From Taxillus chinensis (taxonomy: Eukaryota; Streptophyta; Magnoliopsida; Santalales; Loranthaceae): a DNA stretch of 64,000 nucleotides. The first letter of the stretch is position 1; the number at the start of each line of letters is the position of its first letter. The translations under genes were made by a program, and so were the position numbers. Shown in pieces: positions 9,855 through 21,015 of the stretch. The DNA is taken from NCBI GenBank assembly GCA_023512835.1, contig CM042087.1, positions 6,826,550 to 6,890,549 of the forward strand. The letters run 5' to 3'. The notes below the pieces were generated by a model, which made no database searches, had not been told where the DNA came from, and worked only from the letters and a program-made list of their open reading frames with translations.

Positions 9855-12800
9855 ACTGTTGTCTTTCAGGAGCATCTCTGGAATGCATTGCCGGATCACT
9901 TGATGTTAAAGATCAATAAAAGCAACTGGATCCTTGATAGTGGATGCTCCGGACATATGACGGGTGATCGGACTCTGCGTGTAGAAGTTAATGATAAACA
10001 AGGTCCATCCGTTTCATATGGCGACAACAAGCAAGGTAAGACGTCGGGTATGGCACCTTAACTAACTGCGTGTATCAATCACTAGAGTTGCACTAGTCAA
10101 AGGTTTAAAGCATAATTTGCTAAGTGTCGGTAATTTATGTGACAAAGGATTTCTTGTTTCCTTTTTGTCCAACACCGTACAAGAAGAGAAAACTTATCCG
10201 GAGATGTTAAGTTATCCGGATCAAGAGATGGGGACATTTACTCAATGGTCTTAAGAAATAATTCTTCGACCTTGTATGCTTCTTCACTAAAGCATCGATG
10301 AAGACAGTTGGCTATGGCACAAGCGATGCGCACATTTAAACTTTAAGATTTTGTCTAAATTAGCGTCACTTGATCTTGTCACCTGGTCTACCTAAACTCA
10401 AGTTCTCCAGGAGACTCTCTTTGTCGAGAATGCCAACTGGGCAAACAGACCAAACATAGCTTTAAGAGCAAATCGGTTAATTCAATAATTGCTCCTCTAC
10501 AACTTCTTCATATGGACCTATGTGGTCCTATATCTGTTCCGTCACTAGTCAGGGTGCAGATATACCCTAGTGGTTATCGATGATTTCACCAGATACACAT
10601 GGGTGATGTTCTTGAAATCAAAGGATCAAACTTTTGAGCATCTAGTAGATCTCTTCAACTGGATAAGTAACTCACAAGGACCGAGCATAAAGTGCATCAG
10701 GAGTGATCATGGTACAGAATTTGACTTTTCGAAATGAGATCATATTGTTCTCAACAAGGGCATACAACATGACTTCTCTGCTCCCCCGAACTCCACAACA
10801 AAATGGAGTAGGCGAGCACAAGAATCGTACTTTAGTTGAAGCTGGTAGATCCATGTTAGCGGGGGCAACGCTTCCTCTCGCCTATGGGCTGAAGTTGTGT
10901 CCATCGCCTGCTATGTTCGAAACGAACTCTAATAAATAAATCTACCATGAAAACACCCTATGAGATGTGGAGAGGACGAAAACCTTCAATTTCACATTTC
11001 GAGCTTTTGGGTGTACTTGCTATATATTGATAATTGGCAAAGGGACCCGGAATAAATTTGAACCAAAATCTGATGATGGAATTTTTGTCGGGTACTCATT
11101 ACATAGCAAGGCTTATCAGGTCTTCAATAGAAAACTTTTCAAAGTTGAAGAATCTATCCATGTGACTTTTGATGAAGCTAACCTTGATTGGTCAAAAGTT
11201 GGTTCTTCAAGTTCTAATGTGCAGGTCATGGACAGCAACGTCGATTATTCGAAGTTTATAAATGTTCCTGTTACACATCTTGACCAACCACGTGGCATCA
11301 GCGAAGCACAAAGAAATTATATGGATGATGCTACGGATGACTCGGACTCCAGACTACCATTTAGCTCCGGATATACTCCTACGGATACCCAAAATTCCGG
11401 AGCACCTTCAAGTCCGTCCGGACTAGTTAACATTGAAAGAAACAAGTGTTGAAGAACCATCTAGCTCAACCGTACCTCTCAATACGGAAACATCTAGTCC
11501 GGACGAAGCTCAACCAGCGGATACAACTGAACCACCTAATTTGGAAGAGCTTCAAATTGTTCAAGATCATCCATCACATGCACGAATATCAGTTGGACTC
11601 GAAATCATCCCTCGATCAAGTGATTGGTGATCCTACCGTTGGTGTAAGAACAAGAGCAGCCACCTCCAACATGAGTCTTTACTCGTGTTTTCTATCTCAA
11701 ATAGAACCAAAGGTGGTAGATGAAGCTCTTCAGGATTCGAATTGGATAGAAGCCATGCAAGAAGAGTGAATCAATTTAAGAGAAATAATGTGTGGACCTT
11801 AGTACCAAGGCCTAAGTCTCAGCAAGTCATTGGCGTTAAATGGGTGTTCGAAACAAGCTTGATACGGATGGAATAGTAATCCAGAACAAAGCCAGACTGG
11901 TAGCCAAAGGATATCGTCAAGAAGAAGGAATAGATTATGATGAGACCTTTGCTCCTGGTAGCAAGACTTGAGGCAATCCGAATGTTTCTGCGTATGCTTC
12001 ATATGAAAACTTCATAGTTTATCAAATGGACGTCAAGAGCGCATTCCTAAATGGAGATCTTCAAGAGGAGGTGTACGTTGAACAACCTCCCGGCTTCATT
12101 GAACCTAAGGTAGGACATCTTGTCTACAAGCTTCGGAAAGCTTTATATGGTTTGAAGCAAGCTCCAAGAGCCTGGTACGACACACCCGTCGAATTCCTAC
12201 TTGCTCACAACTTCCAAAAAGGGAAGATAGACACCACCCTATTTCTACGAAAAGAGAAAAGACACACTCGATCATACAAATATACATGGATGATCAACGA
12301 ATCCGAAGCTTTGTGAACAGTTTGCTAAGTTGATGACAGGCAAGTTTGAGATGAGCATGATGGGAGAACTGTCCTACTTCCTTGGAATAGAAGTTAAACA
12401 ATTAAAGGAAGGAATCTTCATTAATCAGGCTAAGTACACTCGCGATCTCATTAAGAAGTTTGGTATGGAAGGTTCATCTCCCGTCAAAACTCCCATGCCT
12501 GTCAGTGCCAAGTTAGATCCGGATGCTGACGGCATATCCGTAAATGTGACCGACTACGAGGGATGATCGGATCCTTGTTGTATCTTACAAAGAGTCGCCC
12601 GTTATTATGTTTGCAACTTGCATCTGTGCACGATACCAGGCGAATCCCAAGGAGTCACATATGCTTCATGTTAAACGGATATTAAGGTATCTCAAGGGAA
12701 CGATGAATTTGGGACTCGGTACCCAAAGGAGTCCAACTTCACCTTATCCAGGATACTCGATGCCGACTTCGCTGGATGTCGCATCGACAGGAAGAGCACA

Positions 12801-13217
12801 AGTGGTACATGTCGGTTTCTTGGAAATAGATTAATTTCATGGTTCGATGAAGAGCAGAATTCCGTATCAACCTCTACTTCTGAAATGGAATATATAGTCT
12901 GCTGGGAGTTGCTGCGCACGCCTACTCTTGGATGCAAAGTCAACTTACTGACTACGGTTTCAACATGTCATCTATTCCACTCTATCGCGACAACACTAGC
13001 GCTATTGCTATCAGCAACAATCCCGTCATGCATCCTAAAACGAAGCATATTGAAGTCCGGTATCACTTCATACGTGATCATGTTCTTAAAAGTCACATCT
13101 CACCTGGAACACGTTGCTACCTGAAGATCAATCGCCGACATTTTTACAAAGCCCCTACCTGATGCAAGATTCTCTGAACTACTCTTCCGTTTAGGTATGC
13201 TCGACTTTTCTGCATAG
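9855..13217 (+). pseudogene. pol: Copia Pol (protease-integrase-RT-RNase H), element A
   Basis: Pol follows Gag in the same frame after the TAA. Protease has DSGC at 9936-9947 followed by SGHMTGD. Integrase spans about 10318-10940, with the zinc-finger His region, HMDLCGP near 10507 and SDHGTEF at 10701-10721. RT has [13 protein letters not shown] near 12024-12062 and YMDD at 12283-12294; 13 bases are missing straight after YMDD compared with B, which shifts the frame through the catalytic core. RNase H runs from about 12750 to ADIFTKPL and stops at TAG 13215-13217. Many other frameshifts are present. Gene order and motifs are those of Ty1/copia, so identification is firm and function is lost. 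Confidence 0.92.
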
Positions 13218-14754
13218 TTTCACATTTAATTTACCCAACAAGATACTTACTATCGAACATGGATTGTGCTTTTATTGAAAGTGGAAGATACATACTGATT
13301 TTAATGCTAATCATACTTACCGATTAACGGCTTCATGCTTCGATATTAATATCAACTTCATTCTGGGAGGATGCTTGCGTTTCCCGATCAAGTTGTTTAA
13401 GCTAACATGACTAAAGCTTATATAATTTACCTCTTTCTGGTTTCATGATCTTAAATTTCACTTATCACCACATGACAACAAGATGTTCATTTAGATTACT
13501 CTATTAACATGTATAGTGGAAGAAATGAAATGGGTTAGCTCGGAATGCCTGGTGGATGAATACTCTATCGCAATCCTGGTCACCATCAAGTATAGTTTTC
13601 TAATAAGATAGACGATTCTGAATTCTACAAACCGGAAATGTCAATCGAGAGGATTGCACAATCTACGGGGGAGAAAATGCTTTATATATTATTCATAATA
13701 CCCCCCGTATATGTCTCATGACCTCTTTTCTGGCTGTCTATTTGAGGGGGAACTTTTCATTGAGAGGATTAAATGATCTATGGGGGAGTAGTAATGAACC
13801 CCTAATATGACTCAGGATACTACCTCCTCTAAACTTTTACTTCCGGATCTGACAGGACATGCTGTTTTGGATCGAAAAAGTGGCCTGCTTGGATGTATTT
13901 TCTTTCTTCAACCATGCATTTTAATCGGCTAATCACCTGCTTACTTTTGACATGTGTTCGCTTCCCCATTTTTCACTCATGAATCCTAAATTGGCCAAAT
14001 CATATGATCTCTAATTAATCTTAGCTACGTTGTTCAAGAAGACGGTTTCGCTATGTTGACCTATATGAACTTGTGTATGGTTATCCGACATATGCCCTGA
14101 TTCAATAATATTGCTCATTCTCACGTATGTATCTGTCTCTCTTACATGCTTTGCAATGCATAAGTTCTGCTTTCTCATTAGTTCGGATTATGTCGTTTTT
14201 CACCGATTATTTTCCCTAATCCGTACTAATCCTTGCCTATTAAGCTTTTGTATTTTCCGTTCATTTCTTTTTTTAGCTACGGTTCAGATTCTCTTTGCAA
14301 CCGTATCGATAAATCTAGTCCATAGTCTTGGATTTGAAGTGTTGTGGTACTTCTCTTCTCTTCGACTTATTGATCGCAAAGAAATCTACTTTACACTCTC
14401 ACCGAACTCGTCTACTACGGGCACGGTCTACTTTTCATCCGGATACTCTTCCTCTACTATTATTTACTCCGGATAATTGTCGGTTCATTCCTCCGGACTC
14501 CTGATACGGTCCAATTGCAACGATCCAAGTTTTCCTATATGTCGCGTGCTTTTGAGGAGGAATCATGACGATTCATTAAATGCAAATCTCGGGATGCACA
14601 CAAACTTCTCTAGATGGCAACCAGTTGTTACACTCACTTAGTCATGCGGTCTCCACGACATCATTTCATTCGGAGGCGCATCGATATCCAGACTAATGAT
14701 ATCAGCCGTCAGCGGGTCCCTATTTCACTCGCCAATTCCTAGACCCGCTGACAT
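13218..14754 (+). other. Non-coding stretch between pol and ORF3 with internal polypurine-like tracts
   Basis: No supported gene. Conserved with 42953-44526 in B. It holds GGGGGAG-type purine runs near 13668-13676, 13745-13752 and 13789-13797, similar to the final tract at 17788. Multiple purine tracts after pol are known in Sireviruses. The conserved stretch continues to the start of ORF3. Confidence 0.7.
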
Positions 14755-17656
14755 TTGCGGATTTGGTCTTATATGTTCCGATCATTCCTCCATAGCACGA
14801 GTATTGCTCATTTCAAATCCCTAAACCTCTCGTTGCTCCTTCCATCCCCAAGACCTCACCTTTCCACTTGTCCTTCAAATTTCATTTGCAATGGCACCCT
14901 GAATCTTTCTTTCCAGGCGTTAATCCTAGCCATCCTGGTTGATTGGAATGCTGTCTCTAATCCTCCAGATTGGTTTTTCCAGCTTCGCCCTCTCCTTGAA
15001 GCCTCGCATATACTCAACCAGATCTCCAATCCCGTCGATCTTCTTATTGAAGACATCATTGAGTATTACCAACGAATTCGTTGCACCACCAATTCTATAC
15101 TCTCCTATGTCCGCGGTGAATCCATCACCATCACTCCGGCCGTTCTCCGCGCTGCTCTCCATCTACCCCCGGTGAACCACAGCGCCCTGATGCTGCTCCA
15201 ATGGCGGTTTCTATGGGTTGCACCCACAAAGGCAAGGAATACAAGGTGAAATCCTTCCAAGGTCGCTATCGCTGTATGGCGACCATACTGAGTCGCTGTT
15301 TACTGGCTCGCACTTCAGCTCTGGACTCGGTTCCTTATGATCTTCTCCTGGCCATGTACGGCGTTTTTGAAGGTCTTCCGCTGGATTGGGGGACGTTTTT
15401 GTTCCGACTGCTGCAGACTGGTCCTAAGAACCATTCTTTCGGGCGCATACTAAGCATCGTCTTCCGGCATCTCAATCCGGACCATTTCGCCCGATATGAT
15501 GCTGTTCCATTTCCCTCGGCTTACTACCTCCGTCATCTTACGCCGGATGGGAACATGACGGCCCGCCGTCCCTCTGCAGCTCTCCGCATTCTCCCTGCCT
15601 CGGAACAACAAGGCAGTTCTGTTGGTGACCCCTCCGACAGCCAAGCCCCTGACGTCAGTTCTGCACCCCGATCCTCCCGGATTCGGTCCGTTGCAGCACC
15701 TTCTCATTCTCGGGCCTCCCAAAGACAGGCGTCCGTGCCGAACCGTCCGAGGTTGCGGGACCATCTCAAGACAAGGTGCTCTTAAAGTTGTTTCCTCAGC
15801 CCCCTCTGCTGCTGATGTCACCACTCCCTCCACCTCCGCTATTGCTGCCGCGGTTGATACCGCTGTTGCTGTCGCCACTGCTGATGTCCCGGCATCTCCT
15901 CCGGAAGCTCCTTTGCCTCCCCTACCTCAACCCCGAGATTATCTTGCCCATCTCACCACCGACACCTTAACGGACCTTTGGCTCCGTTTCAGCCTAGTCC
16001 ACACCTCCTCTATTCCTGACACCGATCTTTGGGTGTTTTACACACGTAATACCCAATCCCCGGAGACCATGATCATCCGGAACTTGGACCAAGGCTTTCT
16101 TACGCTGGCCGCCATTCCCGATGTGCTGTTCCCTACACCCTCCGGCCCAGTCCCTGCCACACGGAGTCCTTCCCCTGCTAAGGCTGGGCCCTCTTCTCCT
16201 GCCGCCGCGATTCCCGTGGTTGACTTATCTGGTCAAAGCAGGTCCATTGCTCCGGATGCCTCCGATGCTCCGGATGCCTCTGATGCTCCAGATGCTCCGG
16301 ATGCTCCTGCCGCTGCGCTGATGCTACTCCTGCGGACTCCTTTCGCCCCGCGCCCTCCTGCTCCCTGTTCATGCGGGGGAGTCCTCCAAAGCTCCTGGAG
16401 TTGGTCCTTGGGCGTGTTTCTTTTGGCACGGTTCACTCCGACGCTGTGCTCTCGCTCGGTTGGACCGACACGCTCACGCTCATAGCGCCCAAATCTCCGC
16501 TATCGCCGCCAAGGTTGATGCACTTGGCGCCCAACTCCTCTCCGCTCTCACTGATTCCTCCACTTCCATGGAACAGAAGATGGATCTCGTCGCCTCGTCT
16601 GTACATTCCTTGTCTACCTCCTTCTCGGACCTGGCGCACACGATGGCCCGCCCTCCCATTGCTTCCCATCGACCTACCCAACCGGGGGGAGAGAGTGTCA
16701 TCTGATCCTTCTGCTCCTCCTCTTGCACCACAACCATCGACTCATGCCGAGAAGCGGCCTGCCTCTTCATTGCTTCAGGAAGTTCGAATTCCCAAACGTA
16801 GCCGCTTCTCTCGGTCAAGCTCCTCGATGCAGCTGCTCCTCCTCCATCCTCCTCATCTGCAGCTGATACCTTCCTCCCATCATATGCGGCGTTTGACCCT
16901 TCGATGCGGATGGAAGCTTGCGCAAGGCAATGAAATCCTATCTTGCGTCTTCTGGCGACAGAAGATGTCTTTCTGAAATGTACCCTTTCTCCCCGGCCGA
17001 CATTCGGACTCTTTGTTCGGAGAAAGGACTCTTTACTATAGAAGACATTGACAACTTCTCGAGGGCCGCTAAAATGGAGATGAGGTCGTTTCCATCTGTC
17101 TACAAGGATGGGCACTTGTTTGAAGTTCTGCCGTGTTGGAATGAAGGCTATCTTCCCAGATGTGGATCTAATTCAGTCCTTCATCGACGGAATCGCCGAG
17201 GATAGCAAGCCATGGAAAACTCTCTCAACTATCCTCATTCCGTACCGGATCATGTCGCCACACTTCATGATGGTTGTCTTCATGATTCAGTCCAAGCAAA
17301 TGATTCTCATTAATTCTCATCGATTGTGGAGCACTTTGTAAGAAAGAATCAATGGGAACCTCTCGTGTCTCAAGCCGATCAAGTTGTGAAGAAAGTTGGA
17401 TTATATGAAGAGTTAGGCATCACACCCTTGCGTCCGACTCGAGAAACTCAAGGCGACATTCCGGGGCAAAAAGCAAGTGCCACAACAACTGGATGGAGAT
17501 AGGCTGTGGAGCCTTTGTCATCACTTCATCAAGTCATTCTTAACTGTGGACAAATATTGGAGCCAACACACCACTTTTACGATGAAGCAGACAATGGAGC
17601 TTAGAGAGAAAGCAGCAACTATGATCTTCAAGTATAGTAAGCCTTATGTTCCTTAG
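14755..17656 (+). pseudogene. Copia ORF3 with Ulp1-like C-terminal domain, element A
   Basis: A third coding region lies between pol and the 3' LTR. The N-terminal part (about 14755-15600, two frames) is a globular region containing YYQRIRCTTNSI and LAMYGVFEGLPLDWGTFLF. Next is a Pro/Ser/Ala-rich linker (15600-16450) with Asp-Ala-Pro/Ser repeats at 16250-16307, then a coiled-coil-like stretch (16490-16640) and a basic PKRSRFS patch near 16794. The C-terminal part (16918-17656) resembles C48 Ulp1/SENP peptidases: SPHFMMVVF with His at 17261-17263, ILINSH where the Asp is Asn (17312-17314), a PQQ tract near 17481-17489, and GCGAFV with Cys at 17505-17507. PQQ and the Cys are in different frames. 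The stop is TAG at 17654-17656. No signal peptide or membrane segment is evident, so an envelope role is not supported. Confidence 0.72.
16250..16307 (+). repeat. Asp-Ala-Ser/Pro coding repeat in the ORF3 linker
   Basis: Tandem 9-bp units of the form GATGCYYCN encode repeated Asp-Ala-Ser/Pro. Shorter versions occur in the other ORF3 copies near 19530-19550 and 45985-46015, so the linker length varies by repeat slippage. Confidence 0.75.
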
Positions 17657-17787
17657 TGAAAATCTTGTATTAAGGCAGATTTGTATTTTGTTGCTGATTA
17701 ATGAAAATTGGTTGTGATGCGTATTCGTATGTTATCTTTTTGCACCGCTACCAGGATCGGATTAAAAAGGGTTTGGGCATATCCATA

Positions 17788-17799
17788 ATTGGGGGAGAT
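17788..17799 (+). other. Polypurine tract of element A
   Basis: ATTGGGGGAGAT ends one base before the 3' LTR start (TGTTGG at 17800). It is the plus-strand primer for reverse transcription. Identical tracts precede the LTRs at 1943, 21028 and 47507. Confidence 0.88.
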
Positions 17800-19054
17800 T
17801 GTTGGATCAAGCCCAGAATTTGGATAATGCTAATAAAGCCTTATGTAATTTGATCTCGAGATCTTTTGTGTTTATTTGATCGTTGTAGAAGATATGTTAT
17901 TAATCCGGAGATACACTCGTGAGAGCAAAGCTAAGGACAGGATACATAATCCTGATCCGGACAAGAGTGAGTGTCGTCAAACACTTGGTAAATAACCAAG
18001 TCACCAATACATACGGAATAAGGAACATTCGTGCGGACTAAGTCAAATTGACGCTAAGTAAGAGTCTTGGTTTACAAGGTCGCACGAAGTAAAAGAAGAC
18101 ACGGAGTAAGGCATCCGAGTCTTCCATACATACGAAGTAAAAGAAGACACGGAGTAAGGCATCCGAGTCTTCCATACATGCGGAGTAAGGAAGTACTAGT
18201 GCGGAATAAGGACCCGAGTCTTTATTAGACACGGAGTAAGGAAATTAGATGCGGAGTAAGGAATCCGGGCCACTCACTTATACGGAGTAAGGAACTTACA
18301 TACGGAGTAAGGAACTTACATACGGAGTAAGGAAGCGTTGACACGGACTAAGGACTCCAGTACCAAATAGATACGAGTAAGCAATCACCGACACGGAGTA
18401 AGGTTCCGAGCCTCATTAGCTACGGAGTAAGGAAAATTACACCGGACCAAGAAGATACTGCTTCAACTCAACCGCATTTAAAGTTATCAGCTCGCAGTGT
18501 CCCGATGTAAGACAAACTCGTTGAGAACCTGAAGAATCTTACACGTGGATCACCCGGATATGTGGACACAACCTTAATTATATTTGGGAACTCACAAAGA
18601 CACTTATACTCTTCAAACCCAAGATCTTGAGCTCCACAATCCGCAGCAGTCAAGGCAAGAAAGATTACCAAGGGATAGTTAGTGCTGAACGCATTCCGAA
18701 CTACAAGTTCCAAGGCCGTCTCTTAGGAATGTTTTGTATAAATATTCATACTTGTACATTTGTGTATGTGCGTGTGTGTGCATTTGTAAGCAAAGATTAA
18801 CCCTGTGTATGCACAAGCGTTTTTGGGAGATAGAATTTGGCTAGTGTGTGAGTTCATTTGTAAACGAGTGTAAGAGAGTCTTGCTTCTATTTTGTTGTAT
18901 TCATCTTGTGATAATAAAACAAAATATTTCCACTATCTAGTTATCTTCCGCAGTGATTTTATCACTTAACTAGATAAGTGTTTGTGACTTAAGAGGAAGA
19001 AAAGAGTTTCGATAAGAGCCTATTCACCCCCCTCTAGGCTCCAAGGGACCATCA
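17800..19054 (+). repeat. 3' LTR of copia element A
   Basis: Near-identical to 6241-7494. It ends GGGACCATCA, followed by the AATAT duplication. The GGAGTAAGG array lies at about 18100-18435. Several of the few differences from the 5' LTR are single-base indels such as CCGG against CCAGG. Confidence 0.93.
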
Positions 19055-19225
19055 AATATAAATAATACAAAGAACGAGCAAAAACTCGAAAGAGAAACTT
19101 CAATTGGTGGTTAGGGTGTTAGATAGAAAATATAAACATTTTCGATTGACAAAGATGTATGATTCATGTCAATACACACCCAAAATGGCCCTAAAATAGT
19201 GGTCCGGATGATCACTATCAACCAT

Positions 19226-20885
19226 CTCCCCGCCGATGCCTTAATGAACCTCCGGCTCCGTTTTAGCCTTGCCCGCACCGCCTCTATCCCTAACAACGAC
19301 CTCAAGGTCTATTACGCTCGTCATACCAAGACACCGAGGAAATGATAGTCTAGAATCTAGACCATGGCTTCCTTACGCCGGCCAACATTCCGGACGTTCC
19401 ATTCGCTGTTAGCTCTGGACCGGCCCATGATGCACGGGTTCCCTCCCCTACCGAGGCTCGGCCCACCTCTCCTGTAGCCGCCATCCCCGTTGTTGACCTC
19501 TCTAGTCAAGGCAATTCTACTGCTCCTGGATGCCTCCGATGCTCCGGATGCCCCTTCGCTACCGTCGCTAACGCTCCCTCCACTCTTGCTAACTCCTCTG
19601 CCCAAGACACCCCCTGCCCCTATTCCTGCGGGGGAGTCCTCTAAAGCCCCGAGTTGGCGCTTGGACGTGTCTCATTTGGCACGGTTCGGTCCGATGCTAT
19701 GCTCTCCGCTCGGTTGGACTAAGCACGGAGCGCCCAAAATTCTGCCATCGCTGCCAAAGTTAATGCCCTAGGCTCCCAACTCCTCTACGCCTTGACCGAC
19801 TCTTCCACTTCCATCGAGCCGAAGATGGATCTCGTGCTCTCGTCCGTCCATTCCCTATCTACCTCTTTCACGGACCTAGCCCACACGATGGCTCGTCCTC
19901 CTACCGCTCCTCGGCGATCTCGCCAAACCAGGGGAGAAAGTGTCATCCGATCCTTTTGCACCTTTCTCGGCTCGAGCCGAGAAGCGACTCGCATCTTCAC
20001 CGCTTCCGGGCATTACTATCCCCAAATGCAGCCGCTTCTCTTAACCCAACTCCTCTAGTGCAGCTCCTCCTTCGACCTCTCCATCTCAGGGTGACACCTT
20101 CCTCCCATCATACGCGGATTGTGATCCTCTTGATGCGGATGGAAGTGTTTTCGATGCAATGACCAAGTATGCCGTGTCTAATGCCAAGCGAAGATGTCTC
20201 TCGGACTTGTACCCCTTCTCTCCTCAAGATATTCGGACTATTCATTCTGAGATGGGTCCGCTTACCACGGAAGATATAGACAACTTCTCGTGGGCGATTA
20301 AGATGGAGATAAGGTTGTTTCCGTCTCTATACAAGGACGGGCACATGTTTGATGTCTTTCCATGTTGGAATGAGGGCTATCTTCCAGATGTAGCCCACAT
20401 TCAGACCTTCATTGATGGAACTACCGAGGATAGCATACCCTGGAAAACTCTCTCATCTATCCTCATTCCGTACCGGATCATGACGCCACACTTCATGGTG
20501 GTTGTTTTTATGATTCCGTCCAAGCGGTGATCTTAATTGATTCTCATCAAATCATGGAGCACAATGTTAGAAGGAATCAATTGGAGCAACTGTGTCTTCG
20601 ATCGACGGAAGTAGTAAAGCAATCTGGACTTTATGAAGAAAGGGGCCAAACTCTGTTGGGTCCAACTGAAAAGCCAAAGGCGACGATCTGGGGCAAGAAG
20701 CAAGTGCCATAACGGCTCGATGGAGATAGGCTGCAGAGCCTTTGTCCGTTTCTTCATCAAATCGATTATAAAGGTGGATAAAAGCTGGAATGGTATCCAA
20801 GCCTGTATGAAGGAGTAGACAATGGAGCTTAGAGAGAAGGCAAGCAACGATGATCTTCAAGTACGGGAAACCTTATGTACCTTAG
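19226..20885 (+). pseudogene. Copia ORF3, C-terminal part, copy C (segment 2 of 2)
   Basis: It continues the ORF3 reading interrupted at 4319, starting CTCCCCGCCGATGCC, the equivalent of 15949 in A. It covers the linker (Ala-Ser-Asp repeats near 19530), the coiled-coil-like segment (19740-19890) and the Ulp1-like region (20159-20885). There YRIMTPHFMVVVF carries the candidate His, LIDSHQI the candidate Asp and GCRAFV the candidate Cys with Gly changed to Arg. The PQQ equivalent is interrupted by a stop. The longest open part, 20159-20530, includes NEGYLPDVAHIQTFIDG, which fits the Ulp1 'WLxDxxI' neighbourhood. It ends in TAG at 20883-20885. Confidence 0.75.
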
Positions 20886-21015
20886 TGGAAATTTTGTATA
20901 ATGGCTGAATTGTACTATGTTGTTGTTTAATGAAAATGGAAGTTATTTCTATTCTATATACTATCTTTCGCTTTGCTTACCATATCGGATTACAAAGGGT
21001 TTTGGCATATCCGTA

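Larger units (their letters stand above)
6241..19054 (+). mobile_element. Complete copia (Sirevirus-type) element A, 12.8 kb, with ORF3
   Basis: Two LTRs (6241-7494 and 17800-19054) of 1254 and 1255 bp flank the internal region. The flanks are AATAT at 6236-6240 and AATAT at 19055-19059, a perfect target duplication. The internal order is primer site, gag, protease, integrase, RT, RNase H, a non-coding stretch, ORF3 and a polypurine tract. The integrase-before-RT order fixes it as Ty1/copia. The RNase H end (ADIFTKPL, RFSELLFRLGM) and the repeated GGGGGAG tracts fit the Sirevirus lineage. The LTRs differ only at scattered positions, so the insertion is fairly young, yet every reading frame is broken. 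It sits inside solo LTR D, which sits inside ORF3 of copy C. Confidence 0.95.
4320..19220 (-). mobile_element. Solo LTR D (Athila/Tat-like gypsy), split by element A
   Basis: After subtracting element A and its AATAT duplication, D is about 2.08 kb (4320-6240 plus 19060-19220). It is bounded by TG...CA and a perfect ACCAT duplication. In minus orientation it starts TGATAGTGATCATCC and ends CAATTAACA. Inside its end lie two copies of the minus-strand sequence TGGCGCCGTTGCC (the second altered), the primer-site type used by Athila/Tat gypsy elements. No coding capacity is seen. From 4700 to 5730 it is AT-rich with no gene, and from 5732 it holds a hairpin repeat array. A solo LTR left by recombination is the simplest reading; a small non-autonomous element is the alternative. 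Confidence 0.75.

Noticed and set aside
14111..14476. A 121-codon frame between pol and ORF3 in element A
   Set aside because: The homologous stretch in element B (about 43860-44210) does not keep the frame open, so it is not conserved coding sequence.
14755..17656. ORF3 as a viral envelope-like protein
   Set aside because: No signal peptide, membrane segment or glycosylation-rich ectodomain is evident. The C-terminus looks like a Ulp1-type peptidase and the middle is a disordered linker plus coiled coil.
18468..18713. Recurrent 60-80-codon antisense frames beginning near TAAVCGAQDLGFEEYKC in many places
   Set aside because: They recur because they lie in the copia LTR. They are antisense, have no recognisable domain, and vary by frameshift as LTR copies do.
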